NCBI GenBank assembly: GCA_963070105.1
Contig: OY718803.1
Span: forward strand, 9,405,823 to 9,469,822
Source: Litomosoides sigmodontis
Taxonomy: Eukaryota > Nematoda > Chromadorea > Rhabditida > Onchocercidae
Length of the DNA stretch: 64,000 nucleotides
Reading direction: 5' to 3'
How positions within the stretch are numbered: the stretch's first letter is position 1; the number at the start of each line of letters is the position of its first letter. The notes under the pieces are model-generated. The model ran no database searches and was not told the DNA's origin. It saw only the letters and a list, made by a program, of their open reading frames with translations. This document shows, piece by piece, positions 48,301 to 64,000 of this stretch. Both the position numbers and the translations under genes were made by a program.

Positions 48301-49347
48301 ATTAAATTCAACCGGCAAATGGCAAAGAAGTGGAGGAGGAAGAGGCGGCAAAAAAAAGGAAAGAAATTCTTCCTTTCTTCATTTTACAACGTTTGCGAAA
48401 AGATTGGCAAAAAAAAGTGCGGAAAATGCAATTTGCGAGGAGAAAAAAAAGAAAGGTAAAAACAAACAAATGGAAAGTAACAAAGAAAAAAAAACAAATT
48501 TACATAATGCAAAATTTTGATGAAATGACAGAGTTAGTTAGCTAGACTGTATGCGGCAAAATTATAGCGAGCTCAGTTAGCTCAGCACTAAACACTTGTC
48601 TCTCTTCCTGTTTGTTGAAATTTTTTCCTTTTGAGGTTTAGTCTTCTTCAAGTGATTTTTCCCCTCATTGTTTTAAATTTGTAAATGATAAAATTGAAGT
48701 GTTACTCGAAACGCCTCAACATCACATCATCTTGTCAACAGTGGACGGTAGCACTGCTTGTTGGTTTGTTCGCTTTTTTTTGCTTTTTATTAGCCTTAGA
48801 GAAAGAATATCTTCAAATCGCTCAATTTAAACTATTAATAATAATTAATAAACCCAAGTATCACTTATTAACTAGTGTGATCGGTTAAGAAAAATAGAAC
48901 AGATATACATTTTAGTAAAATTTCAGTACTATTCCGATATTTCAGTATCCAATATCATCCGTTCATTTTCAGCCCATCTCTTCTCTTCCTTCCTACGCTT
49001 TTTTTTCCTTGCAAAATCAGCCTCTGCACAGTAATTAGGAATAAATATAAGCTTAGTGGCTGTGAATGTGTGTGGTAAACAGGTCGAAATCCAGTAAAAT
49101 CTAGTTTTGTAAACGATTAAAACAGGCAGGAGGTCCATCCTTCTCCTTCCCCGTGATATGCTCTGCTCCGACGATAATTCAGCCAGCCATTTCTTTTTCA
49201 CGTCATTTCCTACCTCTTCGCCCTCCCCGGAATACCTGTCTATTACCCGTAATATCTAATCATGATAATTCACCTCTTTCATCATTTCCATCATCTTATC
49301 ATTCATTTGTCCTCATCATCAGCTCATACGACAACAGCAGCAGCAGC

Positions 49348-49405
<58 letters not shown>

Positions 49406-49407
49406 GC

Positions 49408-49463
<56 letters not shown>

Positions 49464-52400
49464 CGACAATAATAACAGCTACTACTACTACTACTACAAC
49501 TATCTCAACATTATTTTCGAAAATGTGTTGTTGAAAAGGACTTGAACTTTCAGTAGCGTGAAAAAACAAATGCAGTGAATCTTAATGAACACAGAGAGTC
49601 ATGCCTATCCACACACGTATACTCCCTCTCGCTCTCTCTCTCTCCCTCTTACGAGCAAATTTATAAATTGTTATCTATCAGCTGATAATTAGTTATAGCT
49701 GTAACAGAATGATCCTTATATAACAATCCCCTCATAAGTGAAGTGATAGCATCGATAATAGAAGAATATTGAAGAATTTGACGTTTTAATTAATCGTCCA
49801 GAAAAACAACTAAGCTAAACTAATTACTCTATTTCTTTTCAAGAAAAAAATTAAAATTTAAAAATACGAAAGAGAAGCGTGAATGAGATGATTCAAAGAA
49901 TTCAATCGTCACCGCTAAAATTATCGCTATAATTAGCGGTGGGGAAGAAAATTTGCAATTTCCAACGTTAAAAAACAAAATATTGGAAGTAATTGAGGTG
50001 AATTTTGGAATTTTTTTGAATTTTGCTATTAAAAGTGGAACATCAATGAATATAATCGGGGAAATTGAATTTAAAATTATCCAGTTTTTACTATTTAAAT
50101 TATTAGTTATTTTTAATTTAACCTTATGCATAAAATTAGATAACTTTTTTACAAATATTACAAATATTAATTGGTAATCACCTATACAGTGTATTCGAAA
50201 ACAATCATAAATTTAAATTTCAACATTGAAATTATTAAATAATTTTCATTTATTACTAATTTACAGCATTTATCAAAAGTAAAGCACTAACGTTACTACT
50301 AAATAACCAAGAAAACAAGTATGCAAATATTTTTTGCTCATTCAATTAAAATTGAACGCTTAGATCAGAATATTTTAAACAAAATTTATCAAACATCTTT
50401 TCCTGAAAAGAGAGAGAGACAGATGTATGAGGAAGAGTGTTGTAGAATGGGTTAATAACAAAGAAAGATATGAGCGCCGTGAACTGAATCGAACGCGCTT
50501 CACCATCTCCTGAATTTACTCAGGTGATCCATCCTTCCCATCACGTAGGTACACTTCAGAAACTTCACGCATATGATAATTGGATAAAATTGAAAAGGAA
50601 AAAATCTTTTGTCATCATTACCTTTTCAGCAACCTTTGCAACAATGTTGAAAAAAATTAATGAAAATTATCAGCAAATAATAAACACATAACATCAGCAC
50701 CTTCATACGCACGATTGTCAAACGAAATTTGCAAGTTATGGGGGGGGGGGGGGGGGGGGGGGGGGAAAGAAAGAGAGAAAGGGAGAAAGAAAGAAAGAGA
50801 AAGAGAAAAATGGAAATTAGAATTTTGGATTTTTAACGCTATCATTTCAATTCAATCTTCGCCTTGCAATAATCTGTTCCAATAATCTGCTCCAATAATT
50901 TTCACTGTAAAATTCAAATGTTATTATGCGCATCTTGCATTATGATCTCTTTGCTTCAGAAAATTCATAAATCAAAATTTTGGAAACATATCCCTTTTTG
51001 GCTTAAAGTAATAAAAATAATAAAAATAAAAATAAAGGTAAAAATAAAAATAATGGTAAAAATAAAAATAAAGGTAAAAATAAAAATAAAGGTAAAAATA
51101 AAAATAAAGGTAAAAATAAAAATAAAGGTAAAAATAAAAATAAAGGTAAAAATAAAAATAAAGGTAAAAATAAAAATAAAGGTAAAAATAAAAATAAAGG
51201 TAAAAATAAAAATAAAGGTAAAAATAAAAATAAAGGTAAAAATAAAAATAAAGGTAAAAATAAAAATAAAGGTAAAAATAAAAATAAAGGTAAAAATAAA
51301 AATAAAGGTAAAAATAAAAATAAAGGTAAAAATAAAAATAAAGGTAAAAATAAAAATAAAGGTAAAAATAAAAATAAAGGTAAAAATAAAAATAAAGGTA
51401 AAAATAAAAATAAAGGTAAAAATAAAAATAAAGGTAAAAATAAAAATAAAGGTAAAAATAAAAATAAAGGTAAAAATAAAAATAAAGGTAAAAATAAAAA
51501 TAAAGGTAAAAATAAAAATAAAGGTAAAAATAAAAATAAAGGTAAAAATAAAAATAAAGGTAAAAATAAAAATAAAGGTAAAAATAAAAATAAAGGTAAA
51601 AATAAAAATAAAGGTAAAAATAAAAATAAAGGTAAAAATAAAAATAAAGATGAAAATGAAAATAACGATAAAAATAACAAAAATAAAAATAAAAAAATAA
51701 TAAACACTGCGCAATACAGCAGATCTCGTAATATTGGAATTGAAACGAAAAAGAAAAGAAAAAAATTGCAAAAATAAATCGATTACTTAAAATCTCTATT
51801 TTATTAATACATAACAGTGTAACTGTGGAAGATAAAATGCAAATATAAGTGGTAATTCATGGATTCGAAAAAGAACTTCGGCTATTTCCTTTTTTTCTCA
51901 GTTCTACAACGAACTTAAAAATTAATCGTTCACTGTAATCGATGATCGATTTTATCAAATCATTTTCGGTTCAGAGAACAGTGGCTCCTCTCTTATCGCT
52001 GTATTTTTTTTACTTTGATCAATATTAACAATAATAATGATAGTACAAAAAATGTTTAACTAATCTTACAAAAACTTATGAATTCATCTTCTCAGTCCAA
52101 TGATTATTATTATTATTTTTATTAATTGCGAGTAATACTGCGTGCAAGAGTGAGGGAAAAAGGGAGAGAATTTGAGAAAGCAAAGAAAAGGGAAAATTCC
52201 TTTCAAATGAACTTTATGTGAAGAAGGAACAGAAGTTATCAACGAGAAAGGAAGTATTTTACTCTTACCGCTAACAGCACTGCTTATTGGCATTTAAACA
52301 AAAATAAAAATGACAAAAATGAAGTGAAAAATGGAAAGGAATATAAGTGTGAAGTTAATTCAAATTTGAAAATAAATTACAGTACCGCAAATTAAGGAAA

Positions 52401-54056
52401 AAAAATTTGGTATGAATTGAGAAAAATGTAGCATGGGGTGGGGAAGACCTTGAATTTCCGTGGCATTTCAGCGAACATGCAACGCTGTAAATGATAGTAC
52501 CACATTGATGCTACCAGGTAGACAGGAAGGGAAGGAATCCGAACATGCAAGCAAGCAAACAAACAAACAGGTAAATTACTAGGTAGCTAAGCGATTCTTG
52601 CTATGATTAGTGAAAGATTGCTGATAACTTAGCTAACAGTGCTTACTGTATTCAATGCTCATTTAGCATATGTGAAATTAATTACTAAAATGGATTGTGT
52701 ATGATTGCAAGCGGTTTTTTTTTCAAAAAAATTGAGAATTAATGACTAAAAAAAATCAAACAGATGAGTTGTTGAGTGATAGAATAATTTACTTACTGAA
52801 TATAAATCGTATTTTGATTGATAATATGACGATGATGTACGATTGTCCGTATTCGCAGTGGTATAAGTGGAGTAAACGGAATCAGGTGATGGAAATGTCA
52901 CCGGTTCATATATTCCAGGTTTCGAATTCAATCCTGTTAGCGGTGCTGGATGGAACCCATCGTAAATATCGCGATTTGTAGGCGCTGACAGTAAGTAGTG
53001 CTTGCTTTTACCGTAGTAAATACCCGACGAAACATGATTTGGAATGATACTTTCGTACAAACGATGATTTTGCACTGTTGTATCAGCGGGTTGTATGAAA
53101 TCGGTCAATTCCGCACCGCCAGCAAACGGTGGTGGCATCGGTATCGATGCTTCTGATAATTTCACATTATCATATTCTTCACCATGCACTCGTGCATTTG
53201 CCCGTGAACCATGATGATATGATGATAATGACGATGATGAACTATCCACTGGAGGCGGTAAAAGCGACTTCCGGTCAACATCCGGTCCCACTATCTTCAT
53301 TTCCGTATGTAATTTCGAAAGTTTTGTTGCATTAATTTGCTGTAAATTACGATTTTTCCGACTGCTACTACTGCTACTGCTAGAGGGATTATTAATTAAC
53401 AGAAGTAATGATGGTGGTTGTCCATCATTAGTGCTATTTTTCCGTGGTATATACAAGGATATAGCATCGTTATTCCTCAAACAGTCGCTGTCATTGCAGT
53501 CTTGACGATTTGTTAACCGTGAAAATTTTGATGCAATGAACTTCGGATGAGTTCGTAGAGGAGGAGAAGTGGTCAGTGCTTGTTGAAGTAATTTGAATTT
53601 CTTCCGCAGCGATCGTTGCTGCCGTTGTTGCTGCTTCTCCTCAACATTAATAGTAGTAGTAGTAGTAGTAGCAGTAGTGGTATGAATAGGTAATTGAAAT
53701 TTTGCAAATCGATTTCTATTGCTTTGAATAGTTCGATCAATCGATGCTTCGTTATCGATAAATCGTTGATTAGCTGCGATGCCATTCTCGTTGCGCATAT
53801 CACTAACGTGTAAATTGCTTAATTTTATCCCTTTTTTAAATTTATGCAATTGTTGTGTGAAATAACCGCTCGCATTCTGGCGCACTACACTTTCACCTAA
53901 AATATACTTTGAGCCTTGCCGATCCGTTGATATTATCGCAGGAAATGAATTAGCAAATTGTACGGAATCCGCCGCCGCATTAGCACCACTGCTGATGACG
54001 ATGATAGCTATGAGAGTAGTTACTGTGGTAGGAATGAGTGATGAAGCAAATTTCAT
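42346..54056 (-). CDS. Zona-pellucida-domain transmembrane protein (cuticlin-like), with Thr-rich stalk
   Basis: Thirteen minus-strand exons: 52797-54056, 47390-47552, 46659-46781, 45868-46318, 45643-45740, 45326-45431, 45022-45098, 44618-44780, 44229-44395, 43450-43531, 43114-43300, 42710-42893, 42346-42527 (about 1,080 residues, phases consistent). The start at 54056 gives a signal peptide (MKFASSLIPTTVTTLIAIIV); an in-frame Met lies upstream at 54203. A long low-complexity N-terminal region with poly-Thr and poly-Ser runs leads to a ZP domain. ZP-N has RLTCKQDGLQFEI and CYFTF; ZP-C has VPECMMRI, IGQPMRIEW, GFHVRNCTVRD and KVPDINQLTIKCSIEIC. Then come RKRR, one transmembrane helix (LWLGISTGLSALTVLLAI) and a short Pro/Gln tail. 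Such proteins polymerise in apical matrix or cuticle after furin cleavage. The link of the first exon to the rest rests on phase only. Confidence 0.85.
42810..42821 (-). other. Furin-type cleavage site RKRR of the ZP protein
   Basis: The residues IRKRRE lie between the last ZP cysteines and the membrane helix, where ZP proteins carry their consensus cleavage site. Cutting here would free the ZP ectodomain for polymerisation. Confidence 0.75.
49330..49500. repeat. (CAA)n / (CAG)n / (CTA)n trinucleotide array
   Basis: Mainly perfect CAA with short CAG interruptions and a (CTA) run at the right end. It lies in the 5.2-kb first intron of the ZP gene. The long open frames across it are artefacts of the repeat. 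Confidence 0.95.
50740..50765. repeat. Run of 26 G
   Basis: An uninterrupted G homopolymer in an AT-rich intron, followed by a purine-only GGGAAAGAAAGAGAGAAAGG tract. It can form G-quadruplexes and is also a place where assembly length is unreliable. Confidence 0.95.
51019..51652. repeat. 18-bp minisatellite, about 34 copies
   Basis: The unit AAAAATAAAAATAAAGGT is repeated almost without change, with the first and last copies degraded (TAATGGT, AAAGATG). Because 18 is a multiple of 3, both strands stay open and give (KIKIKV)n or (FIFIFT)n frames; these are not genes. It lies in the first intron of the ZP gene. Confidence 0.97.
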
Positions 54057-55375
54057 CGAAATTAAGCGACGCTGATGGTGGAGCAATGAGCAGCAACCGT
54101 TGCCGAACATAGCACATGTTCCCCGTGATGCCACCGTGTTCCACGATCGCATAAACGGAACGCCAGGAAGAAGAGGACGTGTGAAATTCTTGTGTTGCTC
54201 CACTCGTCCTGTATGTCTTTTGCTTTTTTGCTTTTTTTTTCTCCTTCCTTTCTTTTTTTCTTCCTTTTCTTCTTCTTTTTAATTTTGCAAAAATTTATCA
54301 ACTCTTTCCAGTAGCAACAGAACAAGTTCGCTTGCGTAACAGCTCAAGCAGTGGCATTGATAAAGACGAGCACTGATAACGTATGACAACGAAAGCGCAT
54401 ATTTAAATTAATAAATTTGAAAATGACAGAAAATGAAATGAGTCAGGAGGAATGAGTGAGTGTGTTTCGTTCAGTTGTTGAATGATAAGAGTACTGATAA
54501 TGGAGCTGATAAGGCGATTATCAGTGTTGCAATTACTTCTAATGGTAGCGCTGCAAGTGAAACGGAATTGTTTTTCGTGCTCTTTTTCAGGAATTCAAAT
54601 GTTGATAGTAGTAAAAATTACAGATAAAAGAATCGCGATTACTAACGATAACGATTATTTCAATTAGCGTAGTGCAGGTAGGCCTGTGCAAAGTCTTTCG
54701 AATAAATTAGCAAAAATACGATCGCATTTTTTTGTCATAAAAAAATAAAAATATGCAAATTTTCTCGTTTAAACTAAAATTGGAATAGCAATAGCAATTG
54801 CATCAAATGAGAACAGTATTAAAATTTAAAAAACGAATGCAAGAGGAATTTAAATTCGCAACAAAAAAATTATTAAAAAATATAGCTCCAGCAAGATTTT
54901 CTCATAGTAGCAAAATACGTATTATTGTAAAAGTGATAATAATGCTAATTTTATTACGATATCAACAATGGTGATAGTATCGATGATAGTGGTGATAGTG
55001 ATAATAATGGTGATGACGATGACGATGAACGTGATGACGATAGACGGAGGAGATTTTTCAAACGTTTGATAAGTGTGGTTGGGGACGGACGGATGGAGCG
55101 TGTGGATAGGTTGTGAAGTAAATGAACGATGAAAGGAGTGGCATGCGATTACGCCGAAACGAAACGAACAATTTAGGCATCCTTTCTTGGTCACTTTCGG
55201 CATGTCTAATGCGCCACCTAACCTCTTTTCACCTCTTTTTCCACTTCTTTTCGACGATGAACGATAGCGGTGAGACACGTAGGAGGAGGACGAATGAAAT
55301 AGAAATTTTTGCGAAATTCACAACTTTTTCACAGTTCTATTTAGTTAAACTAATACAAACAAATATTACAATAAT

Positions 55376-56127
<752 letters not shown>

Positions 56128-58489
56128 TACAGCATTAACAACTGTTATAATTTAGAATTTACGAAATTGAATTTAGAAAAATTTACAAAATTGACAATTA
56201 TTATTATTTTCTTCCTGGTACACATCGTTGTATTATCAGATATTTGTAATTTTGACCTATCACTTGAGGAAGAATTTTAGCAAATTTTTAAGCTATTTAA
56301 TTTGAAGCAATCATAAAGAATATGGCGTATATTGCATTTTCGGCTGACTTTTTCCGAGGTAAATTAGCAATTTTAATAGTATTTTAAAAAAGCTATAAAT
56401 TTGCAAAACTTTTTAAATTTTAAAAATAGTAGGAAGATGTGGGAAGGAATAAGAGGGATAAAGAATTGGGAGGAAAAAAGGATAAAAATTTTTGAGATGA
56501 AAAACATGAAAAGGATAAGTTTAATGAGTATTTCTCGTTGATAAATGCGCTTACGCACAGACACATCCGGCGGTCCTTTATCCAGAAAACCGGTTTCATT
56601 CCATCCTGCAACTACTGCACTGCTATGTCAAACCATTCATTGAGTCACATTTCAGTTTCTGACATTTACCGGTTGCGAAGAAACAAATTGATTAGAATTT
56701 TACCAGCAAAGATTTAATGCATTATTTAAATGCAATAAATTTACTATTTAAAATTTTACCTTAATGACAGTGCAGCTGGTTGCTAGTTGAGCCTTTTAAG
56801 TATTTGCTACCTGCTAATTATCATTTCTGTCCTATGTGTTGTAGCTTATATTGCAGGTGCAGTTGGATTTTTGATTATTTTAAGATACCAAAATTCACCT
56901 TACTTTTTTTCACAATTTTATTTCAACCGAATTAACGAATGAAGCGTATGCGTCTGCTTTTGCTGTTTACAAAATTGCAGGATGAAATAATGCGCCCAGG
57001 AGAATTCAGGTAGAACGGAAGTGTAGAGATTTCATGCAAGCGCTTGCAATTTATTTTGTTAATTTTTGAGGAGAAACAAAAATTTTGCACTTTTTTTTTA
57101 AAATTTAAATCCTTCAATAAAAGAAAATTTATTGCTTGCCAAAGGCAAATTAAAGTTCATCAAATTTGAGACAACATATTTTTTTAAAAAAAAGTTTACT
57201 GTTAAATTTGACAGCAAATTAAATTTTATGCCGTATAATGCATAAATAATGAGAAATGCAATTGTTCTTTTTTTGCTGCCATTAAAAGATTAATTTTATT
57301 TGCACTGTTTTGATGGCCTCTGATAGCACTGTCATTTTTCGGCAACTTCAAAAATTTGAAAATTCTAAGTAAAACTTACACCAATTATTTTCAATATTTA
57401 TGAAAAAAAAATTTTTGAATCCATCATTCGTTTTGAGTAATCCACCACAAAAATTTATCAATAAAAGTTATTTATTACTGTAGCTGCGAAAGAATTTCTT
57501 GCAACGGTGATTTTTTTGAAATTAAAATAGTCGAAATAACCATTGAAATTATTAAAACGATTTTAGTTCCCCACAAAATCCCGCAAAATTATGCAGCATT
57601 TTTGTCTAACACTTTTCGAAGAGTCGAGATACCTGAAATAGGTCGAACTGATTTGATGTCATCTGATTTATGAATAATTTTTTTTTTTGTTCTTTTTTCA
57701 AATATTCAACGTACAAAAATTAGATAATGCGAAGAGATATATAAATTATCCATCGATTTAAGAATTTTTTAATTTTCCAATTTTTGCACAAAATCTGTAT
57801 TGTCCAATAAAGTTCATATATCCGATGATATTGAGGTGTCACAGATTTCATTTCGCCAATTATTTATTATTTCACTTTCTGATCTAAACTTTTAAATATT
57901 CTACTTTTTTTCCTCATTTTAACTCATTAAAAAGATACGCCAATTTGTTTGCATTTATTTCGAACAAAAAAAAAAAAAAACTATTAAATTTTCAATGAGA
58001 TGGGAGAAAGCTTTTGATATCAGAAAATGACAGGATTCCGATTTATTTATTGACAAAAAACATTTTCGAAATATCAATGTTTGTTGTTCATCTGATCAAC
58101 CAAATAAAAATACCTCTTTGCCTCGCCTTCCCTCTCATTGCCTCCATTGTCCTCTTTTTCTGCCTTCTGAAGAGAAAAGGTGAAGGAGAAAAATGGAGTG
58201 GATGAAAGGATCTGTTTAAAATTTCAAAATATTCCCCTCAAATTAAAAATTTGCAATAAATTTACAACATATGCATTGTCATTCTTTTTTAGAATTAATT
58301 CATTCAGCCATCGCTTCTCTTCTTCTCCAAACAATTTCAGTAAAATAATAGAAAAACAAAAAAAAATTGATGAAAAGTAAGAGGAAGAAGGGAAATATTC
58401 AAATTTCAATACCTTTAATAACAATCTTTTGTATTGCTTTTTGAATAACAGAACTGTCATAAAAATGCCTGTTTTGCTTTTTTTTGTTT

Positions 58490-59227
<738 letters not shown>

Positions 59228-60837
59228 GATTGCTTTCTGTTTGCTTATCTGTTCATTTGTTTGTTTGTTCAATTCGTTTGTTTATTTGTTTTTTATTTAT
59301 TCGCTTGCTTGTTTGCTTGCTTATTTTTCGCCTGCAAAGGCGTAAATAAAGAAAGTCAGCTGTTAAATGAGCGGAAAGATTGAAATTAATCAAATTTCCC
59401 ACGCAATCTTTGAATAACAATCTTTTTTTGGAATATATGTTTTCAAAAATATCATAAAAGCTTATCACATTATGCAAATTTTATTTAAAATTAGTGCTCA
59501 AAAAAGAGTTCATGAAAATTCGGTTAGCTTATTCACATAATTCGTGAAAAAATTGAAATAGAATTTTGTCGGTTAAAAATTATTTACCAAATTAACAACA
59601 TATTGATGGAATGTTTCGGTATTCGTTGGAGTTTAATTTTTAGGCGAATATCGATTTCACTTCCATTTTTTTTTTTTTGTATTCGTAATTTTTATCGGAT
59701 CTGATGATTTGAAAAATTTGTGAGATTATCTCTTTTTAAATTGACACATAAAAAAGCATAAATGAACCATTTGTCTTCTGTCCAGTAAAATGATGATAAA
59801 TGAATGGCATTCAGCAGATAAACTATAATTTGAAATTGAGAAAGGAAAGATTGAATAGTTTGATTAAACCAATAATAATTAAATTGCAGCGTTTGAACTC
59901 CTGAAATATCGGATGAATTATTATCATATTGATCACCTAAACTGGTAGTAGCGTGCCGTCGTTCGAATCAGTTCATTTATTCAATTCAACATCGATAAAA
60001 AACTGAAAAAAAGAATTCATCATTTGGAACTTTTTTTCACTCAATTTCCAATTATTCCAACACCAAACTTTATAATTTTCAATTTAAAATTATAATTTTT
60101 ATAATATTGACTTCATAGCTTACAATTATTATGCGATGAAAATTAAATTTCTTTAAATTATAATTCTTTCCTCAAGTTCCAATTTACAATTACAACTTTT
60201 GCGGTATAATTTCATAGTGCGCAGCCTATAATTTTCATATTCAAATTATAATCTTTTATAAATGTTCCCATCTCTTTTTTCATGAGTAAAATTAATAGCA
60301 ATTAAATCTTTTCAATCCTTTCTAAAGAGATCGAATAAAATTTTTGTAAGTTATATACCTATTTAATTTTTCTTCGCTAAAGTTAAAAGCTTATGAAGAA
60401 TTAAAAAAAATACTAAAAAACTCTGCTGTAATTTCCATTAAGGCATCCAATTTCTGTTCAAAATTAATTTACCGATAGGTGGAAATTTTTTCATATTTGA
60501 ATTGTGAATTACTCTGACAAAGTAGTTTGAAATTTGAATATGAACTTTATTATAATAAAATCGAAAGCTTCTATTTTTACTTCAGTGCGGCAGTACTTTG
60601 CGCCATTATCTTCCGAGATATAAATGAATCATTTTGCAGGGCGAAAATTTTAAATTATTTTAGAAATTGCATCTATTATTCGGACCTGCGTTGACTGATC
60701 ATGCAACTGATAGATAGTCAAATGATGAGAAGGAAATATTTGCATCCAACGATCGATTGAAGAAAACTTTTGTTGATAACACGATAGCGACTGTCAGTAA
60801 ACAGTCTAATAATGAAGCGTTCAATGAGAGTGCAGGC

Positions 60838-60985
60838 GATCAACTGATAAGTGATTAGCAATTACCTTGCATCCGATCAACTGATAAGTGATTAGCAATT
60901 ACCTTGCATCCGATCAACTGATAAGTGATTAGCAATTACCTTGCATCCGATCAACTGATAAGTGATTAGCAATTACCTTGCATTC
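60838..60985. repeat. Four tandem copies of a 37-bp unit
   Basis: The unit starts GATCAACTGATAAGTGATTA and ends CCTTGCATCC; four copies begin at 60838, 60875, 60912 and 60949 and are essentially identical, so the array is young. It contains TGATAA, a GATA-type core, in each copy. Confidence 0.93.
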
Positions 60986-61642
60986 ATTAATTTATACGGT
61001 TTTTCTAATTTAAGCCTCTCTAATTTCACTAGCACAATTTGAAAGAATTATTTCAAATGTCAACTAAATAATATGCAAAACTATTTTACAGTGATAAATT
61101 GATCGCTACGGAAAATATTCGCTTTGTTTTTAATTTCTTTTGCGGAAAAAATTCAACTTTTGGAAAAAATTCATGAGCAAATTCTGGCATTTACTAACAC
61201 TTTGATGATAGTGATGCTAATTAGAGGAATAATTAATAATTAATTGTTAATTTACGAGTGAATTAAAGGTGCAATTGTTTCAGCAATTCTTAGCCGATAT
61301 ACGCGAATATTTCAAACATAACATACCAAACATATAATATTCGATAATTGTATGCCAAACATGCTAATTAAGAAATCACTTAGCTTGTCTTTGATAAACA
61401 GTAGAAAAGAAGCTTTTCAAATAAATTAATTGATTTAATTATAATTTGAATATTTATTTATGCAAATGTCAACTTATCATTTTATCTCACTTCGCATTCT
61501 TAGATTGATATTGCACGTCATACGCCTTTTTTTTGCTGTAAATTTTACATCATGAAGCTCAATTATAGCAATACAATTAGCATATGAAGAGATTTATGAA
61601 TTGCAAAATTAAATTTTAAATTCGTCACGACGACAGTGACAG

Positions 61643-64000
<2,358 letters not shown>

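Noticed and set aside
49153..49569. Poly-Asn, poly-Thr and poly-Val frames
   Set aside because: Three frames of the same CAA microsatellite inside an intron; no real gene.
50918..51771. Long open frames coding (KIKIKV)n on + and (FIFIFT)n on -
   Set aside because: They are read-through of an 18-bp minisatellite; no start context, domain or splice partner.
52742..53335. Plus-strand open frames opposite the large first ZP exon
   Set aside because: Antisense shadows of the long minus-strand coding exon.
54922..55278. 118-codon minus-strand frame ending in Ile/Thr repeats
   Set aside because: The C-terminal half is translated from GATAGT/GATGAC simple repeats; no motif.

Overview
The window looks like a nematode nuclear chromosome, most likely a filarial or other spirurid worm. 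The strand is AT-rich with many short introns ending in TTTCAG-type acceptors. It carries a 5S rRNA / SL1 spliced-leader RNA cluster whose 22-nt leader I recognise as nematode SL1, with 5S and SL1 on the same strand. The species cannot be named from sequence alone.

Layout, left to right. (1) 2-2543 (+): 3' end of an LDL-receptor-related (megalin/LRP-like) endocytic receptor. (2) 2544-7792: about 5 kb with no supportable gene. (3) 7793-23594 (+): one large gene of about 45 exons, whose phases all join to about 2,318 codons. It encodes a secreted protein with nine tandem von Willebrand factor A domains; two tRNA-Gln genes sit in one of its introns. (4) 24565-27372 (-): mitochondrial ClpX. (5) 28556-30213: three 5S rRNA + SL1 RNA units on the minus strand. 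The third SL1 gene has four extra ~70-bp internal repeats. (6) 31090-41149 (+): three diverged tandem genes of the OXA1/YidC membrane-insertase family with matching intron phases. (7) 42346-54056 (-): a transmembrane zona-pellucida-domain (cuticlin-like) protein with a Thr-rich stalk and a furin-type site. It is split by a 5.2-kb intron full of simple repeats. (8) 54204-61642: a gene desert with very long (AAT)n and (TTTA)n arrays. (9) 61643-64000 (-): the C-terminal two thirds of a cathepsin D-like aspartic protease.

The neighbours do not form one pathway. Themes that recur are the extracellular/apical matrix (vWA protein, ZP protein, LRP receptor), mitochondrial proteostasis (ClpX, three OXA1-like insertases) and the RNA machinery of trans-splicing (SL1). 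The strongest candidates for something new are the OXA1-like triplication, the internally expanded SL1 RNA gene, the nine-vWA protein with alternating intact and degenerate metal sites, and four AAG 3' splice sites forced by reading phase and homology. All exon models were built by eye from frame, splice consensus and family motifs; no alignment or RNA data were available.
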